This document shows positions 26,117 through 35,153 of a DNA stretch of 64,000 nt, piece after piece (within the stretch, counting starts at the first letter, position 1; each line of letters begins with the position of its first letter). Position numbers and translations under genes: made by a program. The notes under the pieces were generated by a model that saw only the letters and a list, made by a program, of their open reading frames with translations, searched no databases and was not told where the DNA came from. Origin of the DNA: Clostridium saccharoperbutylacetonicum N1-4(HMT) (lineage in GTDB: Bacteria > Bacillota > Clostridia > Clostridiales > Clostridiaceae); NCBI RefSeq assembly GCF_000340885.1, contig NC_020291.1, positions 2,417,001 through 2,481,000 on the forward strand, given 5' to 3'.

Positions 26117-26530
26117 TTATATTTCAACCTCCTTTTTGATTTTCATGACAGATTTAGGGACATCGGAAAATACACCGCAAAGAAAGTTTAAATCTTCTTC
26201 TGATGGATTTTCTTTTTCTAATTTTACAGTATGTTGAATAAAGTTTCTACCATCTTCCTGAAAAATATCATGTCCAAAATGAATATTTCCCATTTCAGGA
26301 ACTTCAGTTTTATCCCAATAAGAAGCATTTGGGACGATGTTAGTAAGAGTAAATGTCATTTCTGGCATTCCTTTTAATTTCATTGTTCCGGTAGTTCCAG
26401 TTTTTAATTCACCATTAAATTTAAGATTTTCTAAATCTTCTTCCCAAATATATCTCTTTGCAGGATCAGAATAATAGGACCAAATAGCTTCCTTAGGCGC
26501 ATTTACTTCAACTTTAAATTGTAATTCCAT
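26117..26530 (-). CDS. SRPBCC-family (polyketide cyclase/AHSA1-like) small protein
   Basis: A 137-residue helix-grip protein. The first strand MELQFKVEVNAPKEAIWSYYSDPAKRYIWEEDLENLKF and the turn GTTGTMKLKGMPEMTFTLTNIVPN are typical of the SRPBCC ligand-binding fold. These domains bind hydrophobic small molecules, and no catalytic residues can be named. The ATG at 26530 is chosen because AAAGGAGAATTAAAA precedes it; a longer reading upstream would translate operator repeats (YTYNKYTYNK). It is transcribed with the MarR gene that follows. Together they resemble ligand-responsive regulatory pairs. Confidence 0.82.
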   Translation of the reverse strand: MELQFKVEVNAPKEAIWSYYSDPAKRYIWEEDLENLKFNGELKTGTTGTMKLKGMPEMTFTLTNIVPNASYWDKTEVPEMGNIHFGHDIFQEDGRNFIQHTVKLEKENPSEEDLNFLCGVFSDVPKSVMKIKKEVEI

Positions 26531-26560
26531 TTTTAATTCTCCTTTATATGTATATTTATT

Positions 26561-26589
26561 ATATGTATACTTATTATAAGTATACATAT
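26561..26589. promoter_or_regulatory. 29-bp operator palindrome with an extra direct half-site
   Basis: ATATGTATACTTAT and ATAAGTATACATAT form a perfect 14-bp inverted repeat around one base. A third, nearly identical half (ATATGTATATTTATT) starts 16 bp closer to the SRPBCC gene, at 26545. This is a likely MarR binding site controlling the SRPBCC-marR pair. Confidence 0.65.
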
Positions 26590-26751
26590 AATATTTGTCA
26601 ACAAGAAGTATGAATGTAAGAAATTAAAAATTTTCAAATGTTTTAACCAATATTTCCTATATTATCTTGGAAAAAGGGAGTAATATAATTAGTTAAGGAA
26701 TAAGTTTTTATAAAATAATTTGATTTGTTTTAATTATATTAAGGAGTGGAA

Positions 26752-28020
26752 ATGTTGAATAATAATTTTAAAAGTTATAATGTTGAAGCATGGGATATTT
26801 TACAACATCTTTTTAAGGTTAATAAAATAAATGATCATACCCTTCATTTTGTAGGTGAATTTTCAGGAAAATTAGATTTGGAAAGGTTAAGACAAGCAGT
26901 CGATATTTCAATTGATGCATTTCCTTTGATTAGATGTGTGTACAATGAAACAAAAAGAAAGCCTTTTTGGGAAGATAAAGGTTATACGGCAGAGGATGTT
27001 ATAGAATATATAGAAGCACATGATACTGATGAAGAGATGATTCAGCATGTTTATCAAGAAATAGATGAGTTTAATGGACCACAATTAAGGATTAAAGTGA
27101 TTCAAAGGGAAGAAAAGCATATAATGTGTGTACTGATAAATCATATGCTATGTGATGCGGCTGGATTTAAGGATTATTTATATATGCTAAGTGATATTCA
27201 TACTAATATAGATAGAAAATTAGATTATTCTATTGCAGCTATGGGGAATCGAAAAATCAAGCAAGTCCTAAAAGTATTTTCGATTTCAGATAAGTTGAAA
27301 ATTATGTTTAGTAAAATAAATATGTCTGTGAATGATGATTCGAGCTTCGATTTAGAAGGAGATCTTAATAACCCCTTTATTGAACTTCGTAAAATTGATA
27401 AGGAAAAATTCCTTAGGCTTAAAGCTTTTGCAAAGAAACATGATGCAACCATTAATGATATTATGCTTACAGCTTACCAAAGGGTTTTGTTTCAACTATT
27501 TGGCAAAGCTATAAGTATACCTTGTACTGTTGATTTAAGAAAATATTTATTAAATCATAAGGCAGAGGGGATATGTAATCTACCTACTAATCTTTTTTGT
27601 AATATAGGTTCAGAAGTTGGTGAAACATTTGAACAAACTATTTACAAAGTAAAGCAGACGATGGACAAGCAAAAATCTAATAATAGTTGTGTTAAAAGTT
27701 TAATCATGTTAGAAAAAGTTTTTGATATTTTTCCTAATAAGCTTGCAAGAAGCATTCTTGAGAAGAACTTCTCGAATCCACTTATTGCATTTACTAATAT
27801 AGGAATAATTGATAAAAAGAAAATTGTATTTGGAGAAATTGAGATTACTGAAGCTTTCATGACAGGGTCAATTAAATATAGTCCATATTTCCAATTAGCT
27901 GTATCAACCTTTGCTGATAAAGTAACTCTTAGTGTAAATTTATATGGGACCAAAGCAGATAGAAACAAGGTTTCAGATTTTTTAGATAAGTTTATTGCTG
28001 AATTGCAAACTGCTATGTAG
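26752..28020 (+). CDS. Stand-alone condensation-domain-like acyltransferase
   Basis: A 422-residue protein with the fold signature of NRPS condensation domains and alcohol acetyltransferases. It starts LDLERLRQAVDISIDAFPLIRCVYNE, carries NHMLCDAAG where the family has HHxxxDG, and continues with the second-half motifs DATINDIMLTAYQRVLFQLF and PCTVDLRKYL. The active-site second His and the Asp are present; the first His is Asn and the Gly is shifted by insertion of Ala, as in many free-standing relatives. It probably transfers an acyl group to an alcohol or amine. AAGGAG precedes the ATG at 26752. It is a single gene, 16 kb from the NRPS, so a link to that enzyme is only a possibility. Confidence 0.75.
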   Translation: MLNNNFKSYNVEAWDILQHLFKVNKINDHTLHFVGEFSGKLDLERLRQAVDISIDAFPLIRCVYNETKRKPFWEDKGYTAEDVIEYIEAHDTDEEMIQHVYQEIDEFNGPQLRIKVIQREEKHIMCVLINHMLCDAAGFKDYLYMLSDIHTNIDRKLDYSIAAMGNRKIKQVLKVFSISDKLKIMFSKINMSVNDDSSFDLEGDLNNPFIELRKIDKEKFLRLKAFAKKHDATINDIMLTAYQRVLFQLFGKAISIPCTVDLRKYLLNHKAEGICNLPTNLFCNIGSEVGETFEQTIYKVKQTMDKQKSNNSCVKSLIMLEKVFDIFPNKLARSILEKNFSNPLIAFTNIGIIDKKKIVFGEIEITEAFMTGSIKYSPYFQLAVSTFADKVTLSVNLYGTKADRNKVSDFLDKFIAELQTAM

Positions 28021-28102
28021 TTATTAGGATAATAAAATATATTTGCAAAAAGTTAAATTTGTGTTATGATAATTAAAAATGTGAATAAGTTAATTGATAA
28101 GG

Positions 28103-28162
28103 CAAAGGAGTCTATTTTATATAACTGTGTAAGTTGTATGAAATTGGCTCCTTTTTATATAA
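28103..28162 (+). terminator. Probable terminator after the condensation-like gene
   Basis: AAAGGAGTC pairs with GGCTCCTTT across a 35-base loop, followed by TTTATAT. It is weak because the stem is short and the loop long. Confidence 0.5.
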
Positions 28163-28194
28163 TAAAAAATCCTTTATTTAAATTAAATATACTC

Positions 28195-28312
28195 AACATA
28201 GTGCGGGTTTATTGAAAATGCGGTTTTAGAAACTTTTGCACTATTTTTCTGATGCTCAAAATAGTGGCTAGAAATGAGATATACACTATGTTAAGCTAAT
28301 GTATACGTTAGC
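28195..28312 (+). promoter_or_regulatory. Nested inverted repeats upstream of the AraC operon
   Basis: AACATAGTG (28195-28203) pairs with CACTATGTT (28284-28292). Inside it CACTATTTT (28239-28247) pairs with AAAATAGTG (28258-28266). Because all four share the ATAGTG core they can also pair in another combination. A further hairpin, AAGCTAA/TTAGCTT, spans 28293-28312. The block lies 150-260 bp before the araC-type start and may be operators or an RNA switch. The rest of the 28021-28457 gap is AT-rich, with a TATAAT box near 28428. Confidence 0.45.
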
Positions 28313-28457
28313 TTACTGTAAGTAAATGCCAAAATGTTGCTAAAAAAACGAGTTAAAATTAGCACTAATATGACAATTTAAGCGTATTTTTTGATTTTTT
28401 TTCATTACTTTTTTCATGTAAGCGATATATAATGGATTTATAAAAGGAGATGATATT

Positions 28458-29345
28458 ATGAAACAAAAAGTAGTAGACATGGATAAGGTACTTTTAGATA
28501 ATGAATTTTTTGTGTTTCATAAAATAGATGATTCTCATTTTATGGGGAGACCACACTTTCACGATGGATTTGAAATTCATTTTACATTAACTAATGAAAC
28601 TACATATTATGTTGATGGTAGAAAATTTGTAATGGATTCCGGAGCCATAGCAATTTTTAATTCTGAAGAAATTCATCGAGTAGTAGTGGATAACAAAAAA
28701 TTGTACGAAAGATATTGCATACTATTTAAGCCTCGATTTATCGATGTTTTAAAAGATAATTCCCTTGATATTCTTCAAGTATTCACTAATCGAAGAAAAG
28801 GTTATAACTGTATTCAACTTAGTGAATTATCAAAGGAACAATTAGTGAAATTATTTAATGAACTGATAAATTACTATCAAGATTCAGAAAGCAAGTTTCA
28901 AGATTTAAAGATAAAAGTAAAGTTTATAGAAATTCTTATAATAATATCTGAACTTTTTAATAATTTTCTTGAAGATAAAAAAAATATAAACTATGAAGGT
29001 AATACACAATTTTATTCCTTGTTAGATTATATTAAAAATAATTACATGGAAGATAGTAATTTAGATGATTTAGCCAATGAATTTTATATAAGTAAGTCTA
29101 CGATTATAAGATTGTTTAAGAAGAATATTGGTATGACACCTACACAATATTTAATTTATATTAGGATAATGGCTTCTAGAAATTATCTTGAAGCTGGTTA
29201 TAGTGTGAAAGATGTGGCATATAAAATAGGATACAAGGACGAATCCAGTTTTATTAAAAAGTTTAAAGAGTTACAAGGCATCTCCCCGAAGCAATATATG
29301 TTGAATTTACAACGGAAGGGGTTAAAAGATGAAAAATACTATTGA
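28458..29345 (+). CDS. AraC-family transcriptional regulator with cupin sensor domain
   Basis: A 295-residue regulator. The N-terminal cupin sensor (about residues 15-150) starts HFMGRPHFHDGFEIHF, with metal/sugar-site histidines. The C-terminal double helix-turn-helix (about 190-290) reads LDDLANEFYISKSTIIRLFKKNIGMTPTQYLIYIRIMASRNYLEAGYSVKDVAYKIGYKDESSFIKKFKELQGISPKQY. It probably activates the operon it leads, in response to a sugar released from plant cell wall. AAGGAGATGATATT precedes the ATG. Its last 17 bases overlap the GH105 gene, so the two are translationally coupled. Confidence 0.94.
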   Translation: MKQKVVDMDKVLLDNEFFVFHKIDDSHFMGRPHFHDGFEIHFTLTNETTYYVDGRKFVMDSGAIAIFNSEEIHRVVVDNKKLYERYCILFKPRFIDVLKDNSLDILQVFTNRRKGYNCIQLSELSKEQLVKLFNELINYYQDSESKFQDLKIKVKFIEILIIISELFNNFLEDKKNINYEGNTQFYSLLDYIKNNYMEDSNLDDLANEFYISKSTIIRLFKKNIGMTPTQYLIYIRIMASRNYLEAGYSVKDVAYKIGYKDESSFIKKFKELQGISPKQYMLNLQRKGLKDEKYY

Positions 29346-30435
29346 AAATTATCTGAATTTAGTAGTTAATAACTTAATTAATTTAGATAATCAAGGTGAT
29401 TTAGCAAATGAATTTGTAAGTGTTTCTACAGCTGAAGCAGAAAAAAAAGGTTTTTTTGCTAGAGATTTTGGAATGGATCAATGGGATTGGCCACAAGGTG
29501 TAGGAATATTTGGACTTAGCCAAAACTTAGAAAAGAATAGGGAATACATTGTTAATTGGGCTAAAACAGAAATTAACAAAGGGCTGCCTACAAAAAATAT
29601 AAATACTATTTGCCCATTGTTATCCCTAGTGGACTTTAAAGAATTTGAACAACTTTCGTTAGAGTGGATGAGTTGGATTGATGAGAATTTTCCAAGGACA
29701 TATGAAAGTGGACTGCAGCATATTACTTCAGGAGTAGATAAGTTTTCTCTTAGATTAAATGAAGGTCAAATTTGGATAGATACTTTATTTATGACTGTAT
29801 TATTTATAGGGAAAATGGGAATGAAATATGATAAGCAAAAATGGATTGATGATTCAGAATATCAGTTTCTACTACATACAAAGTACTTAGTTGATAGAGA
29901 AACAGGTTTGTTTTATCACGGCTGGGACTTTACTAATAATTCAAATTTTGGAGGAAATTTCTGGTGCAGAGGAAATAGCTGGTTTACAATGGCAGTTCCA
30001 TTATACTTGCGTTATTTAGAAGATAGATTACCAGAATCAATTGTAAAGTATTTAAAGAATCTATATATTAACCAAGTAAGGGCTTTAGTGAAATATCGTG
30101 GAGAAGATAAATTGTGGCATACAATTATTAATGATAGCAGCTCTTATACAGAAACCTCTGGTTCTTCAGGTATCATTGCAGGTATCTATATGGGAATCCA
30201 ACAAGGATTATTAGGAGCAGAAGAATTTGAAAGCTTTTGTAAGGAATCTGTTGATGCATTGATTGATAGGATTGATGAAAAAGGAAATGTCCTTGGTGTA
30301 TCAGCTGGTACAGCAATTAGTAACAATAAAGAAGATTACAAAAATATTATTACAGCTCCTATGGCGTATGGCCAAGCTATGATGATTTGCGCATTAACAG
30401 AACATTTAAATTACCATAAGCAGAAAGGACAGTAA
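29329..30435 (+). CDS. Glycoside hydrolase family 105 (unsaturated rhamnogalacturonyl hydrolase)
   Basis: A 368-residue cytoplasmic alpha/alpha-barrel enzyme that removes the unsaturated uronic acid left by pectate or rhamnogalacturonan lyases. Family features are ARDFGMDQWDWPQGVGIFGL (catalytic-site Asp), GQIWIDTLFMTVLF (second Asp) and GGNFWCRGNSWFTMAVPLYL. It has no signal peptide, so it works on imported oligosaccharides. It overlaps the AraC gene and is followed after 5 bp by a sugar transporter. In this setting the substrate is probably an unsaturated galacturonyl or glucuronyl oligosaccharide; family 88 is the main alternative. Confidence 0.9.
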   Translation: MKNTIENYLNLVVNNLINLDNQGDLANEFVSVSTAEAEKKGFFARDFGMDQWDWPQGVGIFGLSQNLEKNREYIVNWAKTEINKGLPTKNINTICPLLSLVDFKEFEQLSLEWMSWIDENFPRTYESGLQHITSGVDKFSLRLNEGQIWIDTLFMTVLFIGKMGMKYDKQKWIDDSEYQFLLHTKYLVDRETGLFYHGWDFTNNSNFGGNFWCRGNSWFTMAVPLYLRYLEDRLPESIVKYLKNLYINQVRALVKYRGEDKLWHTIINDSSSYTETSGSSGIIAGIYMGIQQGLLGAEEFESFCKESVDALIDRIDEKGNVLGVSAGTAISNNKEDYKNIITAPMAYGQAMMICALTEHLNYHKQKGQ

Positions 30436-30440
30436 TAATA

Positions 30441-31307
30441 ATGAGTGTTATTATTTATCTTTTGCCAGCTCTAGGTTGGGGGTTAATGCCAGTTTTTGCA
30501 TCGAAAGCAGGTGGCACACCTAAACAACAGCTATTAGGCACAACAATTATAGCATTCTTAGTAGGACTAGTATTTAGTATAATTGCAAAACCAACATATA
30601 CGGGACAAGCTTTTATGATTTCATGTATGTCAGGAGTTTTCTGGACCTTTGGACAGCTATTTCAATTTAAAGCTTTAAAAGAGGCTCCTGTATCAAAAGG
30701 AATGCCAGTTTCAAATGGTACACAATTACTATTTACTACTCTTGTTTCTGGAGTGATTTTAGGAGAATGGGCTTCAGGTAAGCAAACTATTTTTTCACTA
30801 ATTGCTTTAGGCTTAATTATTTTTGCAATTTGGCTTTTAGCCAATGAAGGAGCAAATAAGCAAGCTTCAGATAGTAAGTCAGGAAGTAAGGGTTGGATTA
30901 TTTCGATGATAATTTCATCCTTGTTTTTAACTGGATATGTGACAACGAATGCTTACTTTAAAATATCTAGTTTTGAAATCTTTTTTCCTCAATCATTAGG
31001 GATGATAGGTACTGCTTCAATAATGTACATTATTTCTAATAAAGAGGAAAAAGCAGGCTTTAAAAACGCTATAAGAAACTGTGTTACAGGGTTGTCATGG
31101 TCGATTGCAAATATTTCAATATTTTTTACTGCAAGCCGCTTGGGTGTAGGGTTAAGTTATACGATTTCTCAGCTATGTGTGTTTGTGTCAATTTTTGCAG
31201 GCATTATTATTTTAGGCGAAAAAAAGACATTAGGAGAAAAGAAAAGAATTTCTCTTGGAGTTATTATATTCTTATTTTCCATTGTCGTTTTAAGTATATA
31301 TAAATAA
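30441..31307 (+). CDS. GRP-family (GlcU/RbsU-like) sugar transporter
   Basis: A 288-residue protein with about ten membrane helices, of the glucose/ribose porter branch of the drug/metabolite transporter superfamily. It opens SVIIYLLPALGWGLMPVFASKAGG and carries AIWLLANEGAN at the centre, as in GlcU and RbsU. It would import a monosaccharide by cation symport. It sits in the same operon as an ABC importer, which suggests two uptake routes, such as monosaccharide and oligosaccharide. The substrate is unknown. Confidence 0.85.
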   Translation: MSVIIYLLPALGWGLMPVFASKAGGTPKQQLLGTTIIAFLVGLVFSIIAKPTYTGQAFMISCMSGVFWTFGQLFQFKALKEAPVSKGMPVSNGTQLLFTTLVSGVILGEWASGKQTIFSLIALGLIIFAIWLLANEGANKQASDSKSGSKGWIISMIISSLFLTGYVTTNAYFKISSFEIFFPQSLGMIGTASIMYIISNKEEKAGFKNAIRNCVTGLSWSIANISIFFTASRLGVGLSYTISQLCVFVSIFAGIIILGEKKTLGEKKRISLGVIIFLFSIVVLSIYK

Positions 31308-31331
31308 TTTAAATTAGGGAGGAAAAGATTT

Positions 31332-32591
31332 ATGAAAATGATTAAAAAATTAATATGTTTAGGAATAGGCTTATCTTTAGTAGCAGGTCTTGCTGGATGT
31401 GGTAATTCAAAATCAGCATCAAGTAACACAGTTAGATTATTTGTATCAGGGGATAAATCAGAAGGAAATGCTTATTCAAAGATGGCAGAAAAATATGAGA
31501 AGGAAACTGGGGTTAAAGTTGAAGTAACTGATATACCTTATGATGATTTAAAAACAAAAATTTCTAAATCAGTACAAGCTAATGATTCACCAGATGTTGT
31601 TCGTACATCACAAATATCTCCAGATTGGTCAGATTCATTACAAGATTTAACTAGTATTGCTCGTTCAGGAAATACAATGAAGAGCTTAAATATTAATGAT
31701 GAAAAAGGTACTGTTAAGGGATTACCAACAGATGTTACAGCAGTTGGAATGTTCATAAACACAGACTTATTCGATAAGGCTGGAGTATCATATCCTACAT
31801 CAAAAGACAATGTTTGGACTTGGGATCAATTCTTACAATCTTTAAAAACAGTATTAGATAAAAGTGATGCAAAATACGGTATGGTAATGGATGCATCAGA
31901 CCATAGATTAAGAGCATTTACATATCAATTTGGTGGAAAAAACTTCTTTGTAAATGATGCAAAAGATTCATATACTACTGATGACAACACTAAAGCAGCA
32001 TTACAAAAATTTGTTGAATTAAATGATAATCATATTATGCCAAAATCAGTTTGGACAACAGGTGAAGATCCATCTGCTATGTTTAAGAGTGGACGTGTAG
32101 CAGCATATATGTCAGGAAGCTGGCAAATTAATGACTTCAGCACTAACATTACAAACTTTAAATGGAAAGCTGTATTCATGCCTTACGAAAAAGTTAGAGC
32201 AACAAATATGGGTAGTAACTTTATGTTAGCATTTAAAAATGGAAAGAACCCTGAAGGTGGTCTTAAGTTCTTACAATGGTTATACACTAAAGAAAACTAT
32301 CAACAATTATGTGAATATGCAGGATATATTCCAGCAGTTGAAGGTTTAGATATTAAACATGAAAAAGGTCAAGATGCATACAAAACTTTTAGTGAAGAAA
32401 TTGCAGCGGCAGCACAACCAATTAGCAGTCAACAAACACAAGATGAAGTAACAAAGACAATGACTGGTTACCGTGGTTTATCAGGTGCTCTTAAGAAATC
32501 AATGATTAAAGTTATAAACGGTGAAGAAAAAGTTGATGATGCAATAAAAGATACAATTCAAGATTACAATGAAGGTTATTTGAAAAAATAA
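31332..32591 (+). CDS. Sugar ABC transporter substrate-binding lipoprotein
   Basis: A 419-residue extracellular solute-binding protein of the SBP_bac_1 family, anchored by a lipid at the Cys of the lipobox LAGC (about residue 23). The body shows the usual features (MAEKYEKETGVKVEVTDIPYDDLKTKI; GRVAAYMSGSWQI; the C-terminal ALKKSMIKVINGEEKVDDAIKDT). It binds an oligosaccharide for the two permeases downstream. AGGGAGGAAAAG precedes the ATG. Confidence 0.93.
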   Translation: MKMIKKLICLGIGLSLVAGLAGCGNSKSASSNTVRLFVSGDKSEGNAYSKMAEKYEKETGVKVEVTDIPYDDLKTKISKSVQANDSPDVVRTSQISPDWSDSLQDLTSIARSGNTMKSLNINDEKGTVKGLPTDVTAVGMFINTDLFDKAGVSYPTSKDNVWTWDQFLQSLKTVLDKSDAKYGMVMDASDHRLRAFTYQFGGKNFFVNDAKDSYTTDDNTKAALQKFVELNDNHIMPKSVWTTGEDPSAMFKSGRVAAYMSGSWQINDFSTNITNFKWKAVFMPYEKVRATNMGSNFMLAFKNGKNPEGGLKFLQWLYTKENYQQLCEYAGYIPAVEGLDIKHEKGQDAYKTFSEEIAAAAQPISSQQTQDEVTKTMTGYRGLSGALKKSMIKVINGEEKVDDAIKDTIQDYNEGYLKK

Positions 32592-32672
32592 ATTAACATT
32601 AATTTAAATTATAGGAATCAAATAACAAGTTAGTATTTGATTCCTATATGTATTTTGGGAGGGATTATTAAA

Positions 32673-35153
32673 ATGAATTTTTTTACCTATGATTTGATAA
32701 AGGGCAGTTCGTTAAACATCTGGAAATATTCTGAGTTAAAGTCAGAACCTGTTGTAGCTCCTTATTGCACGATGGAAGGGGAAATAAACGCAACTGAAGG
32801 TTATTTTGAAATTGATTATCCTGTTAGAAAAGATTTTTTAACTAGGATACCAGAAGTTATACCATTTAACAAAAATGAACTATTTCCTAATCTTTATTGT
32901 GGATTTGAAAGCCCTAGGGTAGATTTTTCTTCATTTTTAAATACACCTCACTGGGTACATACTTCTTTGTTCAACAATATTGAAAGTAATATAGATCAAA
33001 CAGTTTCTTTTTCAATTATTACTTGTGGTCGTGTAGTTATCTGGGTTAATGCAGAGCAAATTTTGGATTTCTCGCCTTATAGCCGTAATCATGGGTCAGA
33101 AATAATTGCTGAACTGCCATTAAAAGCAGGAAAAAATGAGGTTGTTGTTTATTTAGATGATCTTGCAGAACGTGATGTAAACTTCTTCTTTGAAATGAAG
33201 CTATTATCAGAGGTTCAATTAACTGTAAAGGTTCCATTAGATTATGAAGCTCGCGAATTAACAGAAAATATTAACTTTCTAGAATCTTTATATTTTGAGA
33301 AAGATGTTTATTTAGAAGGGAACGTTATTGTTAATTCTGATACAGCCTTTGATGGTAAAGAAGTTAGAATTAGCTATGGAGAACAGTACTTTCAATCAGA
33401 AAATGAAGCAAGTGGTGATATCACAGATTTTCATAGAGAAGATCAATGTTTAACAGTAGCAAAGGGTGAAATTCTAATAGGAACAGTAGAAAGTATTCCT
33501 ACAGCAGGTGTGACAACAGTTTATGTAAGTGTAAGGATGTCAAATAAAGATTGGCTTATAAAGAAGCTAGTTTGTTGTATATATAATGAAGGTGAATTAC
33601 ACATTTCTTTAGGAACTTCTATTGAAGAAAGAAAACAAAAGGCTTTAGAAATTTTTTCGAAGCTTGAATTAATGGACATGAATAGTGCATTAGCAGAATT
33701 TGCAGTAACAAAAAAATTAAGTGAAAAAGCATATGAAAAAATAAAACCAGCCATAGAAATGGTAAAATCTAAAGGTGATTGTGCAGATTTTATGTTTTCT
33801 CCTTTGCTAGCTGTAACTACAAAATACCATAATGAGTTACCAGATGAGTTTAAAGCTATTATGAAGGAATGTGCTCAAGATTTTAGATTTTGGATTGATG
33901 AACCAGGTAATGATGTTATGTGGTATTTCAGTGAAAATCATTCATTATTATTTCATACTTGTCAGTATTTTGCGGGATATCTATATAAAGAAAGTAATTT
34001 CACAGCAGCTTCTAGAACAGGTAAGGAACAATATGAAATTGGTAAAAAGCGTTTAGAAGAGTGGTTTGATACCTTCTTTGCTTATGGTTTTTCTGAATGG
34101 AATTCAACTACATATTTACCAATAGATTTAATTGGATTTTTCAGTTTATATTTAGCTGCTCCTGATAATGATATTAAAGAAATGGCTAAAAAAGCTTTAG
34201 ATTTCACATTTAAAGTGATAGCAGTTAATTATCATGGCCGTGTTTTATCTTCTACTTTTGGACGTATTTATGAACATGACATTAAAGCAATGCGAATTGG
34301 TGAAATTTCTAATGTCTTGGCGATTGCATGGAATAAAGGGTACTTTAATAATGCATTAAGAGCATCAACTTTATTTTGTATGTCAGACTATGTTCCACCA
34401 AAGGAATATATAAATTTCATTGATTTAATGGAAGAAACTACACTTGAAGCTAATTACCTTCAAGGGATTAATAAAGTTGAAACTTATTTATATAAAACAA
34501 ATGCTTATTCCTTAGCAGGTGCAATTAAATACAATCAATATAAAAAGGGGCACCAACAACATATGATGAATATTTCACTCGGAAATGATGCCACTCAATT
34601 ATGGATTAACAATCCTGGTGAGTATGCGCATAGTGGTGAAAATAGGCCAAGTTATTGGGCAGGAAATGCCAGCTGTCCTTCAATTGTACAATACAAAAAT
34701 ATTCAGGTTTTAGAATATAATATTGCTGATAATCTGATTCCAAAGATTCATTTGTATTTGCCGCATTGGAGTTTATCAGAAATTCAGACGAAAGATAAAT
34801 GGTTATTTATTCGTAAAGATAATGCTTATTTAGGTATCTTTTTCTCTGAAGGTTTAACTATTGAAAATCAAGGCGATACGAGAGGCAAGGAAGTATATGC
34901 ATTAGGACATAAACATCGTATTCTTGTAAAATGTTCATCATTAGAAGAGGCAGGATCTTTCCAGAACTTTATTGATAGTTTAAATAAGCTTAAAATCAAT
35001 GATAGAGAGATTAAACTAAATGACAGTCAATTAGGAGAAATTAAATATCAAGATGAAGACTTATTTATCAATGATAGAAAAATAGAAAGACAAAAAACTT
35101 ATGATATTAAACCAACTATTGAGAAACTATTAGGAAAAGAGGGGAGAAAATGA
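32673..35153 (+). CDS. Large protein of unknown function in the pectin-type operon (possible polysaccharide-active enzyme)
   Basis: An 826-residue cytoplasmic protein with no signal peptide. The ATG at 32673 follows GGGAGGG at a good distance. The N-terminal 300 residues look all-beta, with a jelly-roll-like segment (LFNNIESNIDQTVSFSIITCGRVVIWVNAEQ). The middle (about 320-640) is mostly helical, including MWYFSENHSLLFHTCQYFAGYLY and FSEWNSTTYLPIDLIGFFSLYLA, which suggests an alpha/alpha toroid like that of several uronic-acid hydrolases and lyases. The C-terminal part is beta again (PKIHLYLPHWSLSEIQTKDKWLFIRKDN). I cannot name the family. Its place between a binding protein and its permeases, beside GH105, points to a glycoside-active enzyme. 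It overlaps the next gene by ATGA. Confidence 0.7.
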   Translation: MNFFTYDLIKGSSLNIWKYSELKSEPVVAPYCTMEGEINATEGYFEIDYPVRKDFLTRIPEVIPFNKNELFPNLYCGFESPRVDFSSFLNTPHWVHTSLFNNIESNIDQTVSFSIITCGRVVIWVNAEQILDFSPYSRNHGSEIIAELPLKAGKNEVVVYLDDLAERDVNFFFEMKLLSEVQLTVKVPLDYEARELTENINFLESLYFEKDVYLEGNVIVNSDTAFDGKEVRISYGEQYFQSENEASGDITDFHREDQCLTVAKGEILIGTVESIPTAGVTTVYVSVRMSNKDWLIKKLVCCIYNEGELHISLGTSIEERKQKALEIFSKLELMDMNSALAEFAVTKKLSEKAYEKIKPAIEMVKSKGDCADFMFSPLLAVTTKYHNELPDEFKAIMKECAQDFRFWIDEPGNDVMWYFSENHSLLFHTCQYFAGYLYKESNFTAASRTGKEQYEIGKKRLEEWFDTFFAYGFSEWNSTTYLPIDLIGFFSLYLAAPDNDIKEMAKKALDFTFKVIAVNYHGRVLSSTFGRIYEHDIKAMRIGEISNVLAIAWNKGYFNNALRASTLFCMSDYVPPKEYINFIDLMEETTLEANYLQGINKVETYLYKTNAYSLAGAIKYNQYKKGHQQHMMNISLGNDATQLWINNPGEYAHSGENRPSYWAGNASCPSIVQYKNIQVLEYNIADNLIPKIHLYLPHWSLSEIQTKDKWLFIRKDNAYLGIFFSEGLTIENQGDTRGKEVYALGHKHRILVKCSSLEEAGSFQNFIDSLNKLKINDREIKLNDSQLGEIKYQDEDLFINDRKIERQKTYDIKPTIEKLLGKEGRK

